DNA of 6,847 nucleotides from Nitrospira sp. (GCA_005116795.1 SWDL01000136.1:1-6847), one strand, 5' to 3'; shown: positions 1 through 6,809, counted from the stretch's first letter. The notes: generated from the sequence alone by a model not told the origin. Made by a program: numbers and translations.

Positions 1-1
1 G

Positions 2-145
2 CGGATGGTGCGCCGCCGCGGGTATCTAAGGTCCAGGGAAAAGTACGCGCTCTTGCTCTGGCGCGATCGCCGGGCCGATCCCTTTCAGTTCTCATTGGAG
101 AGCCGGTCATGGCGGTTCACGTTCGGCGATCATGACACCTTCTGA
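2..145 (+). CDS. C-terminal fragment of an unidentified protein (possibly acyltransferase)
   Basis: An open frame runs in from the left edge and stops at TGA 143-145, giving 47 residues that begin RMVRRRGYLRSREK and end WRFTFGDHDTF. The composition (basic stretch, then YALLLWRDRR, then an aromatic/acidic tail) looks like a real protein end, and its stop overlaps the probable start of the next gene at 132 by 14 bases, as is normal in a tight operon. The rest of the gene lies upstream of the window. The closing W-x-F-T-x-G-D-x-D pattern reminds me of the tails of GNAT/FemAB-like acyltransferases in polysaccharide loci. That is recall rather than a demonstrated match, and no catalytic region is visible, so the function is left open. 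Frame 1 is also open to 139 but gives a less protein-like sequence. Confidence 0.55.
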   Translation, partial: RMVRRRGYLRSREKYALLLWRDRRADPFQFSLESRSWRFTFGDHDTF

Positions 146-1124
146 CCAAGTGATGATTGAGTTGCCAGGCCATGCGCCGGGGTCGTGCCGATTCTCCTGA
201 CCGGCGACGTGGACTATTCCACGCACCCTCGCGAGGAGGAGAAACGGCGGGCGCTGGAGTCGATCCTGCAGGCCGGCCTTGAATTGGACGGCGCGGTGAC
301 GTTCTTTTTTTGTCGCCCGCGAGGCGCAACAGGTGCCGGAGTATCCCGCAAGACTTCGGGAGGCCGGGCACGAGATCGGCTGCCATGGGCTGACACATGG
401 GAACGAGGAAGAGTACGACGCGATGCCGCTGAGCATGCAGGAAGCCTATCTGGAACAGGCGACGGCCGTGCTGCGCTCCCTGAGCGGGGGAGCCATCGTC
501 TCGTTTCGGGGGCCGCGCGTGAAGGTCTCCGGCCCGACGCTGCGGATTCTCTCGCGCATGGGTTATCGCGCGGATTCCACGGTCTGCTCGCAACGCTGTG
601 ACCTCGTCAGCTCGAATCTATTTCACACCGGCTGGCTGCGCGCTCCCCGGCGTCCCTATCACCCCAGCGCGTCGGATGCCTACCGGCGCGGCGATCTGCC
701 GATCCTGGAAGTGCCGGTGTCCGCCCTGGCCCTGCCGTTCATTTCCAGCTTGCTCTATGTGGTTGGGGTGCCGTTCATGAAGCTGATGTTTCGCGCGCTG
801 TACGCCGAATCGCGCCGGACCGGGAAGCCGATCGTCTATCTGTTCCATCCCTATGAATTCGCGGAGGAGATCAAGGGGGCCCGGGATTACAGCCGCAACC
901 TGAAAGTCCATGGGGTGCGGGCGCGGCGGTACCTCTATCGGGGCGAGGCGAAGGCCAGGCTGGAGTGGAATCTTCAGCTCTGGCGCTATATGGCGAGGTT
1001 CGAAGGCGTGCGTTTCATGACGGTGTCCCAGTACGCGGCGCAGCAGGCCGGCAACGGAGGTGATGGGACGGCGGCTCCGTGGCGCGATGATTGTGCCGAG
1101 GTTGCGGCGTCGCTGGTGCACTGA
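132..1124 (+). pseudogene. NodB-type polysaccharide deacetylase, frameshifted
   Basis: The product is a carbohydrate esterase family 4 (NodB fold) metal-dependent deacetylase, expected to remove N- or O-acetyl groups from a glycan or lipid-linked sugar. Family motifs are all visible but lie in two frames. In frame 2 the motif-1 aspartates sit in LTGDVDYSTHP (codons 206 and 212). In frame 3 are the metal histidines of HGLTHG (384 and 396), the RGPR motif-3 equivalent (507-518) and the motif-5 histidine in YLFHPYEF (846). The frame changes in the T7 run at 305-311; removing one T restores VTFFFVAREAQQVPEYP. The start is uncertain. GTG 185 opens frame 2 directly but lacks a clear ribosome site. 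ATG 132 would add MTPSDQVMIELPGHAPG if one G is missing from the run at 179-182, giving a 330-residue protein of normal size. No signal peptide is seen, so it is probably cytoplasmic. Family call is firm; whether the gene is broken or misread is not settled. Confidence 0.85.
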
Positions 1125-1156
1125 CGGCAGATGGTCACCCGAACGGGGAAGTGGGC

Positions 1157-1414
1157 ATGACGACAAAGAGCGAGCTTCCAGAAGTAATTCTCCAGATCAT
1201 CAGAGAGACGGCCGAGGCTAAGAATCTCACCGTGACGAACCTCGGGCTCGATTCTCCGGTAGATCGCCGACTCGGCCTGGATTCATTGGACTGGGCGGCG
1301 GTGGTAGTTCGTCTCGAAGGGGAAACCGGGATCGATCCGTTCGCGGCCGGGGCGGTTCCCACGCTCACGACGGTCTCGGACCTGGTCGAGTTGTATCAAG
1401 CAGGGATACGGTGA
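1157..1414 (+). CDS. acyl carrier protein
   Basis: This is an 85-residue protein with the acyl carrier fold signature LGLDSLDW; Ser43 of the DSL motif is the expected attachment point for 4'-phosphopantetheine. It would tether an acyl, aryl or aminoacyl group for neighbouring enzymes in the cytoplasm. ATG 1157 is chosen because it gives a normal carrier-protein length, has a purine-rich stretch (GGGGAAG) about 6-11 bases upstream, and lies 32 bases after the deacetylase stop. Codons upstream to 1091 are open but not carrier-like. It is followed after 13 bases by an AMP-forming ligase and then a FabG-like reductase, which suggests a dedicated carrier for a modification pathway rather than the housekeeping fatty-acid carrier. 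It is the only complete gene in the first 4.1 kb that reads intact, although at this length that could be chance. Confidence 0.88.
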   Translation: MTTKSELPEVILQIIRETAEAKNLTVTNLGLDSPVDRRLGLDSLDWAAVVVRLEGETGIDPFAAGAVPTLTTVSDLVELYQAGIR

Positions 1415-1427
1415 GGACAGGTCATTC

Positions 1428-2786
1428 ATGCTGGCGGAACATCTTCGGAACGTGCCGAATGACCGGCGACAGCGTGCGGCGCTGATTGCGGGAGACACCG
1501 TGCTGACGTTTGCGTCGCTCGCCGCGCGGACGGATGTGCTGATCGAGCGTTGGCAGGTGCTTGCGGGACTGCGGGTTGCCCTGGCCGTGCATGACCCCGT
1601 GCATCTCGTGCCGTCGGTGGCGGCCCTGGACGCCCTTCGAGCGCGAGCGTTCCTTGTCGGGCGGCGTGGTCCAGCCGAGCTGGCGGAGTTGATGGCGCAA
1701 TTTCAGTGGGACGCGATGGTGTGGAACGTGGAGGATCCGCCGCCTCTCGGTGTGGCGACGAGCACCTCCATGGGCCTGCGAAGGGACGAGGGATCAGTCA
1801 CCATTCTCACGTCGGGAACGAGCGGCAAGCCCAAGGCGGCCAACCATACCTGGACGACACTGGCCGCGCCGGTCAGACGAGACCGAGCCTATGCCGACAC
1901 CCGATGGTTCTGCGCCTACCCCCTGACCCTGTACGCCGGCACGCAAGTCCTGTTGCAAGCCCTGCTCAACTGGGCGCCGCTTGTGACGTCCCCGTCGCTC
2001 GATCCCGGAATGGTCGTGCGTACCATGCGAGAGACCGGCGTCACGCACGCGTCCGGCACCCCGACCTTCTGGCGGCAACTTCTGCTCTTCGCCGAGCGCG
2101 ACGAACTGCGCGCCTGCACGCTCCGGCAGATCACGATGGGGGGTGAGCCGGTCACACAGGGCTTGCTGGATCAACTGGCCTCGCTGTTTCCGGACACCTG
2201 CCTGGTGCACATCTACGCCTCGACGGAACTGGGGCGTCTGTTTTCGGTCAGCGACGGGCGGGAGGGCTTTCCGGCGGAATGGCTTGATCAGCCGATCGAG
2301 CAGGGGATCGAATTGCGCGTGGTCGACGGGGAACTCCTGGCGCGCTCCTGTCACGCCATGACCGGGTAAGAACGACAGGCCTCCGGTGCGGATGAGGCCC
2401 ACAGGAGCCCTCGGGCCGATGGATGGACGGCGACGGGCGACCTTGTGGAATGTCGGGGCAATCGTGTGTATTTTCGTGGCCGGAAGTCAGACGTGATCAA
2501 TGTCGGGGGCCGGAAGGTACTGCCCTCGACGGTCGAATCAGTTCTGCGCGAGGCGTCGGGCGTCGGCGATGTGCGTGTCTACGGCAAGGCCAGTTCGCTC
2601 GTCGGCCAGCTCGTCGCCGCGGATATCGTGCTGGCGCGGGGGAGCGATGAAGCACAGGTGCGGGCGGATGTGCATCGGGTGGCCTGGGGGAAGCTGGCCG
2701 ACCATGAGATCCCGCGCCTGCTGCGGATCGTCGAGGCCATCCCGCAGACGGGTGCATTGAAAGTCGCTAGATCGGAGTCGGCATGA
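1428..2786 (+). pseudogene. AMP-forming acyl-CoA/acyl-ACP ligase, interrupted by in-frame TAA
   Basis: This is a member of the ANL superfamily (acyl-CoA synthetases, NRPS adenylation domains), which activates a carboxylic acid with ATP to an acyl-adenylate and passes it to CoA or a carrier protein. Motifs appear in family order in one frame: A3 phosphate loop TSGTSGKPK (residues 128-136), A5 YASTE (263-267), A7 TGDL (336-339), A8 GRKSDVINVGG (from 351) and the A10 lysine in TGALKVAR (445). Full length is 452 residues, on the short side for the family but with both subdomains. The reading frame is interrupted only by TAA 2367-2369 at codon 314, between the N-terminal core and TGDL. Replacing it with a Tyr codon gives MTGY, the usual family pattern here, so a single-base change in TAC or TAT is the simplest explanation. 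ATG 1428 has GAGGA about 10 bases upstream. The adjacent carrier-protein gene suggests acyl-ACP loading; substrate cannot be read from the sequence. Confidence 0.88.
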
Positions 2787-3503
2787 ACGGCGACGGCGTG
2801 ATCCTGGTCAGCGGCGGCAGCCGGGGACTCGGGCTGGCGATCGTGGAAAGCCTGCTCGGACGCGGGCACCGCGTGGCCACGTTCAGCCGCAAGCCGGGAG
2901 AGGGGCTGGAACGTTTGCAAGAAAAGTTTCGCGACCAGCTTTCCTGCTTCGCCGGAGACCTGGCCGATAGCGCCTCCTTGGCCTCTGTCGTGGCGAGCGT
3001 GGAACAGGAGTGCGGCCCGGATCAACAACGCGGGGATCGCGGTGGACGGAGTGCTGGCGACGATGCAGCCGGCCGACGTGGAGCGGGTCATCATGATCAA
3101 CCTGACCGGGACCTTGCTCCTCACACGGCTGGCGGTCAGGCTGATGCTGGTTCGCTCGCGAGGCAACGTGATCAGCATCTCGTCGATTATCGGACTGCGG
3201 GGGTACGCAGGTCTTGCGGCCTACTCGGCCACGAAGGCCGGGCTGGACGGCATGACCCGGGGGCTCGCGCGTGAATTGGGCCCGCGGAACATTCGAGTGA
3301 ACTCGATTGCGCCGGGTTATCTGGAGACCGACATGAGCCACGGGCTCGACATGGCTCAGCGGGATCAGATCGTCCGACGCACCCCACTGGGGCGGTTGGG
3401 TGTGCCGAGCGATGTGGTGGGGGCCGTCCATTTTCTACTGTCGCCGGACTCGGCCTTCATCACGGGCCAAGTGCTGGTGATCGATGGAGGCATTACCTGT
3501 TGA
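2783..3503 (+). pseudogene. FabG-like short-chain dehydrogenase/reductase with internal deletion
   Basis: This is a classical short-chain dehydrogenase, closest in pattern to 3-oxoacyl-ACP reductase: NAD(P)H-dependent reduction of a keto group, possibly while held on the neighbouring carrier protein. The N-terminal part carries the cofactor motif SGGSRGLG (residues 10-17) in frame 2. From about 3021 the protein continues in frame 3 with INNAG, the catalytic Asn in MINLTG, Ser in SISSIIG, the YSATK pair and the family ending ITGQVLVIDGG. At the junction (3019/3020) ECGP is followed almost directly by INNAG, whereas the family has about four residues between them (x-D-x-L). A loss of 11 bases explains both the missing residues and the shift; restoring them gives 243 residues, almost exactly FabG length. 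The ATG overlaps the ligase stop (ATGA), implying translational coupling. As read, the enzyme would be truncated and inactive. Reduction of a sugar nucleotide cannot be excluded. Confidence 0.87.
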
Positions 3504-3504
3504 T

Positions 3505-4119
3505 ATGAACCTGAATCTCGGTTGCGGCTCACAAGTTTTAGATGGCTGGATCAACGTCGATTACGCGATCGGGGCGCGTCTGGCCAAGATGCCCTGTTTC
3601 GGGCCCTCAACAAGCGCATCCGGCTCTTTCAGTTGAACTGGGACGACCGGATCTATGCGCATGATTTGACCAGGCCCTTTCCCTGGAACGGCGAATCCGT
3701 GGACGCGGTCTATAGCTCGCACACCCTGGAACACTTGACGAGGGAGCAGGGGCGCGCCTTCCTCCGTGAATGCTATCGGGTGCTGAGAAAGGGAGGCGTG
3801 ATCAGGATTATCGTGCCAGACCTTCAACCATTGGTTGAGGATTATCAGCGAGGGAAGGTACAGGCCGATGAATTCGTGGAGCGCTTGGGTGTCCTCTACG
3901 GGACAGGCGGGGGCGGTCTCCGCAGTCGTCTGGCCCATCTGATTCATTTCCCCCATCAGTAGTGTATGTATGACCGGGAGACTCTGGTGCGTACGCTGGG
4001 CGAGATCGGGTTCGCCGCCGAACCGCGGCTCCCGTTCGAGAGTCGGATTGGGGATATCCGTCTGCTTGAGCTGGCGGAACGCACGGAGCGAGCCGTCATC
4101 GTCGAGGGAATCAAGTGAG
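3505..4119 (+). pseudogene. SAM-dependent methyltransferase, multiply interrupted
   Basis: The reconstructed protein (about 204 residues) is a class I SAM-dependent methyltransferase of the small predicted type common in polysaccharide loci. It begins MNLNLGCGSQVLDGWINVD (motif I, SAM binding) in frame 1 from ATG 3505, one base after the reductase stop. It continues in frame 3 from about 3595 with LFRALNKRIRLFQLNWDDR, DLTRPFPW, SSHTLEHL and YRVLRKGGVIRIIVPDL. One missing C in the run 3592-3594 explains the first shift. An in-frame TAG at 3960-3962 follows HFPHQ; the sequence after it (CMYDRETLVRTLGEIGFAAE) is a normal family continuation, so TAG probably replaces TGG or a Tyr codon. A second shift near 4080-4081 (one extra C) returns to frame 1 and the plausible ending ERAVIVEGIK, TGA 4117-4119. 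The target (sugar N-, O- or C-methylation, or another acceptor) cannot be told. Confidence 0.83.
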
Positions 4120-4130
4120 ACGCCAACAGG

Positions 4131-4137
4131 GAGGAGA
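4131..4137 (+). promoter_or_regulatory. strong ribosome binding site of the hydrolase gene
   Basis: GGAGGAG lies 6 bases before ATG 4144 and decides that start over upstream in-frame codons of the same open frame. It is one of the two best Shine-Dalgarno matches in the window, the other being AGGAGG at 5258. Independent initiation here could keep the hydrolase expressed even though the methyltransferase ahead of it is interrupted. Confidence 0.7.
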
Positions 4138-4143
4138 TACACG

Positions 4144-5259
4144 ATGCCACGATTCTGGTTGGTGATCCTCGGGATGTGTCTCGGCCTGTCGATCGGAATC
4201 CCGGACGGCGCCTGGGCAGGCGGGAAAACCTTCGCCGGAAAACGGATCATCTCCGAGGAGGGGATCGACTGGACCACCAAGGAGAAGGCGGATGCGATCC
4301 TAGCCCGGATCAAGGACGCGCGATTCAATGTCTTTATGCCGATCGTGTGGCATGGCCGAGGCGCCAACTGGCCCTCGCAATATGCCGACTGGGACTATTG
4401 GCTCAAGGCCGTGCCGAAAACGAATTTCGATCCGCTCAAGTACCTGATCGAGCGGGCCCATGCCATGGGGATCGAGGTGCATCCCTGGTTCAATCTTGCG
4501 CTTCGGGAAGGAGACTTTTTACCTCAGTTTGCACCGCCCGGCACCCCTCATCTTGCATTCGACGTGCACATGCCGGAATTCCGGCACTTGATGGCCAATC
4601 TGGTGGCCGAGGTAGTTGCGAAGTACGATGTGGACGGGATCAACCTCGATATCGTCCGGACCATGGGGCTGTGCAGCAGCGACTTCTGCAAGGCGGACTA
4701 TCAACGTCGATATGGGAGGGATCTGGCGGCCGACACGCTGCAGTTCAATGTGACGTTCGGGCGGGTCCCTACCCTGGTGGACTATCAGGAGTCGGATGTT
4801 ACTGCAATGGTTCAGGAAATCTCGCAACGCATTCGGGCCATTAAACCCAACATTGTAATCAGCGCCGATGCGATTCCACTTCTCGCAAGTGTCGATCAAG
4901 GTCAGAACAGCATAGATTGGGAAAACAAGGGACTAGTGGATGTGATCTGTCGGATGGATTATTACCTTAATATTGACGCCAAGCTAACTGATACGATTCG
5001 TGGACGCTTGAAGAATCCGGATGCCTTGACGATCGTCATTTCAAACGTCTCCCTTGAAGAAAGGCGACCGGAACAGGACTATTTCTCACGTGATGGAAAG
5101 TGGCTGGCGGATACAATCTCTTTGATCATGGATCATTGGCCTAACACAGGCGTCGCGGTATATATGTCTCGATGGTTATCTGATGATCAGATCAACAAAT
5201 TGAAGCAAGGGCCGTTTCGGCTGCCTGCCCCGCTGAACCTTCGAGCGGTCTCGCCCTAG
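4144..5259 (+). CDS. secreted glycoside-hydrolase-like TIM-barrel protein (GHL10/YddW type)
   Basis: This is an intact 371-residue protein. Residues 1-25 form a signal peptide (hydrophobic WLVILGMCLGLSIG, then cleavage expected after GAWA), so it should act in the periplasm or outside. The mature part resembles the GHL10 / DUF187 family (COG1649, E. coli YddW-like): an early strand with FNVFMPIVWHGRG, the EVHPWFNLAL strand, and DGINLDIVR (Asp164, Asp169, Arg172), matching the family pattern D-G-I-x-L-D-x-x-R. The likely role is cleavage or binding of a glycan, perhaps the polymer made by this locus or denuded peptidoglycan. ATG 4144 is supported by GGAGGAG at 4131-4137 with a 6-base spacer; the frame is open further upstream but that part is not protein-like. 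From about 4801 to 5220 the gene is clearly poorer in GC (about 47%) than its first half. The barrel family is firm; enzymatic activity and substrate are not. Confidence 0.85.
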   Translation: MPRFWLVILGMCLGLSIGIPDGAWAGGKTFAGKRIISEEGIDWTTKEKADAILARIKDARFNVFMPIVWHGRGANWPSQYADWDYWLKAVPKTNFDPLKYLIERAHAMGIEVHPWFNLALREGDFLPQFAPPGTPHLAFDVHMPEFRHLMANLVAEVVAKYDVDGINLDIVRTMGLCSSDFCKADYQRRYGRDLAADTLQFNVTFGRVPTLVDYQESDVTAMVQEISQRIRAIKPNIVISADAIPLLASVDQGQNSIDWENKGLVDVICRMDYYLNIDAKLTDTIRGRLKNPDALTIVISNVSLEERRPEQDYFSRDGKWLADTISLIMDHWPNTGVAVYMSRWLSDDQINKLKQGPFRLPAPLNLRAVSP

Positions 5260-5279
5260 GAGGCCATGCCTCGTTGGAG
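5258..5279 (+). promoter_or_regulatory. ribosome binding region of the flippase gene with two candidate starts
   Basis: AGGAGG at 5258-5263 overlaps the TAG stop of the hydrolase. It suits TTG 5274 (10-base spacer). A second, weaker GGAG at 5276-5279 suits GTG 5286 (6-base spacer). GTG 5286 gives the more natural N terminus, MTTGSQQMVQ, and is preferred; TTG 5274 would add four residues. The ATG at 5266 sits only two bases from AGGAGG, is in another frame and ends after seven codons. Confidence 0.5.
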
Positions 5280-5285
5280 TGCGCT

Positions 5286-6809
5286 GTGACGACAGGTTCC
5301 CAACAGATGGTCCAGGCGGCGGCCCATGTGCCCCAGTTGGTACGCATCGCGAGAGGCACGGCGCTCTTTGCCGCCGGTACGGTCTTCGGTCTGGGGCTGA
5401 ACTATGTCTACGGGATTGTCCTCGCGCGTCTTCTCGGCGCCGATGACTTTGGGTTGTACTCGTTAGGCCTGGCACTGTTCAACGTGTTGACTGTCATTGC
5501 GATCGCTGGCCTGGACAATGCGGCGCTGAAGTTCGTTGCGGACACCAAGGCGCAGGGCAACAGTAATCAGATCAACGGCGTGGTGCGAGCGGCTCTCCTC
5601 TTATCCCTGGCCTTCGGGGGAATTGCCGCGCTGTTGCTGGTGTTCACAGCCCACGGCGTTGCCCATACCGTCTTCGCGAAGGATGCCCTGGAGCCCGTCC
5701 TGTGGTGGTTTGCGATTGGCATCCCCGCCTTTTCCGTCTCCGCCGTGATGATCGCCGTCCTCCAGGCAAACCAAGATGTGGTCTGGCGAACGTCGATCAA
5801 GTACCTGATGGAACCGATCGTCAAGGCGGTCCTCACCCTCATCCTGGTCTGGGTTGGCTGGGGGCTGGAGGGGGCCATTATCGCCTCAGTAGCCGCGTTG
5901 GTCGGCTCGGTCATGCTGAGTCTGATTCCGCTGCGTCCGTTCCTGCGCCGGAGTGTGTCGGGAGGGGGCGTGCGCGGGCACGCGGGAGCGATTTTGTCGT
6001 TCAGCTCACCGCTGCTCCTGGCCCTCCTGGCCGCGAGCGTCGCCAATCGAACGGATCTCCTCCTGCTCGGCTATTGGTGGCCTTCGTCGGACGTCGGAAT
6101 TTACGCAGCCGCGTTTCAGACCGCCACTGTGCTGACGGTGATCCTTGGGTGCCTGGAGTCCATCGCCACTCCCTACCTGTCGGAAAGCGTGGCGGCGTCG
6201 GATTGGAAGCATACGAACATCTTGTATGGCACGGTCGTGCGATGGAGCTGCGTCTGTGCGCTCCCGCTTTGCCTGATCATGCTCCTGTTTCCCGCTCAGA
6301 TCCTGTCGATCTTCGGTCCGACGTTTCAGGCGGGCGCAGGGTGTCTGATAATTCTGGCTTGCGGCCATCTGATCAATGCGGTGACCGCCTGTGCCAATAA
6401 TGCACTGCTGTGGGCGGGACATTCGCGTAGGGTGATGTGGAATTATCTCATTGTCGCGGCGGCTCAGATCGCGGCAGATCTTGCGTTGATCCCTCGATAT
6501 GGGATGGTGGGGGCCGCGTGCGGAGCGTTCTTCGGCCTGCTGTTGATGAACTGGTTGCGTACGTGGCAGGCATCCCACCTGATAGGAATTCATCCATTTC
6601 CCGCCACCCTGACGAAGCCGTTGGCGGCAGGCGCCGCGGGCGTGGTTTTTCTGTTGGGGGTGCGGTGGCTCCTGCCCCAGGCCGGACCGTTTCCACAAGT
6701 GATGCTGTTGCTGGGAAGTTATGTCGGGGTCCTGCTCCTATTGGGCCTTGAGCAGGACGACCTGAGGGTATGTCGCCAGCTTCCGCTGATCGGAGGGGTG
6801 GTCAGATGA
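5286..6809 (+). CDS. Wzx-type polysaccharide/oligosaccharide flippase
   Basis: This is an intact integral membrane protein of about 507 residues in the MOP superfamily (polysaccharide transport family, Wzx/RfbX-like), which moves lipid-linked oligosaccharide units from the cytoplasmic to the periplasmic face of the inner membrane. The N-terminal signature is clear: ALFAAGTVFGLGLNYVYG, then RLLGADDFGLYSLGLALFN and AGLDNAALKFVA, the pattern that opens this family. Hydrophobic segments repeat to the end, consistent with 12-14 helices; the middle FSSPLLLALLAASVANRTD and GYWWPSSDVGIYAAAFQ are also typical. The C-terminal part (LIILACGHLINAVTACANNALLWAGHSR) fits the family's second half. Length is normal. 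It follows the hydrolase closely and its stop overlaps the start of the next gene (ATGA). It links the locus to export of a lipid-carried glycan rather than to a secreted small molecule. The exact substrate is unknown. Confidence 0.92.
   Translation: MTTGSQQMVQAAAHVPQLVRIARGTALFAAGTVFGLGLNYVYGIVLARLLGADDFGLYSLGLALFNVLTVIAIAGLDNAALKFVADTKAQGNSNQINGVVRAALLLSLAFGGIAALLLVFTAHGVAHTVFAKDALEPVLWWFAIGIPAFSVSAVMIAVLQANQDVVWRTSIKYLMEPIVKAVLTLILVWVGWGLEGAIIASVAALVGSVMLSLIPLRPFLRRSVSGGGVRGHAGAILSFSSPLLLALLAASVANRTDLLLLGYWWPSSDVGIYAAAFQTATVLTVILGCLESIATPYLSESVAASDWKHTNILYGTVVRWSCVCALPLCLIMLLFPAQILSIFGPTFQAGAGCLIILACGHLINAVTACANNALLWAGHSRRVMWNYLIVAAAQIAADLALIPRYGMVGAACGAFFGLLLMNWLRTWQASHLIGIHPFPATLTKPLAAGAAGVVFLLGVRWLLPQAGPFPQVMLLLGSYVGVLLLLGLEQDDLRVCRQLPLIGGVVR

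Noticed and set aside
172..300. ATG 172 as deacetylase start
   Set aside because: It is in frame 1, which does not encode the LTGDVD motif or any NodB-like sequence.
1091..1156. Longer N terminus for the acyl carrier protein from GTG 1091
   Set aside because: The extra 22 residues are not carrier-like and overlap the deacetylase end; ATG 1157 has a better ribosome site and gives the normal length.
2370..2420. Alternative reading of the ligase gap in another frame (KNDRPPVRMRPTGALGPMDG)
   Set aside because: It needs two separate indels, while one substitution of the TAA keeps everything in the original frame and reaches TGDL directly.
2579..3178. A 199-residue minus-strand open frame over the ligase/reductase junction
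   Set aside because: It is antisense to motif-bearing coding sequence, and its translation is low in structure with no domain pattern.
3970..4143. Longer N terminus for the hydrolase from ATG 3970
   Set aside because: It would overlap the methyltransferase C-terminal coding region and bury the clear signal peptide that starts at 4144.
4171..4179. Possible lipoprotein signal (LGMC) in the hydrolase leader
   Set aside because: Position -1 to the Cys is Met, not Gly, Ala or Ser, and the Cys lies inside the hydrophobic core; a normal cleavage site GAWA follows.
3561..4367. A 268-residue open frame on the minus strand across the methyltransferase and the start of the hydrolase
   Set aside because: It mirrors well-supported + strand genes, its translation has no recognisable motif, and long antisense frames are common in high-GC coding DNA. 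It is open mainly because the + strand codon pattern avoids stops in that frame.
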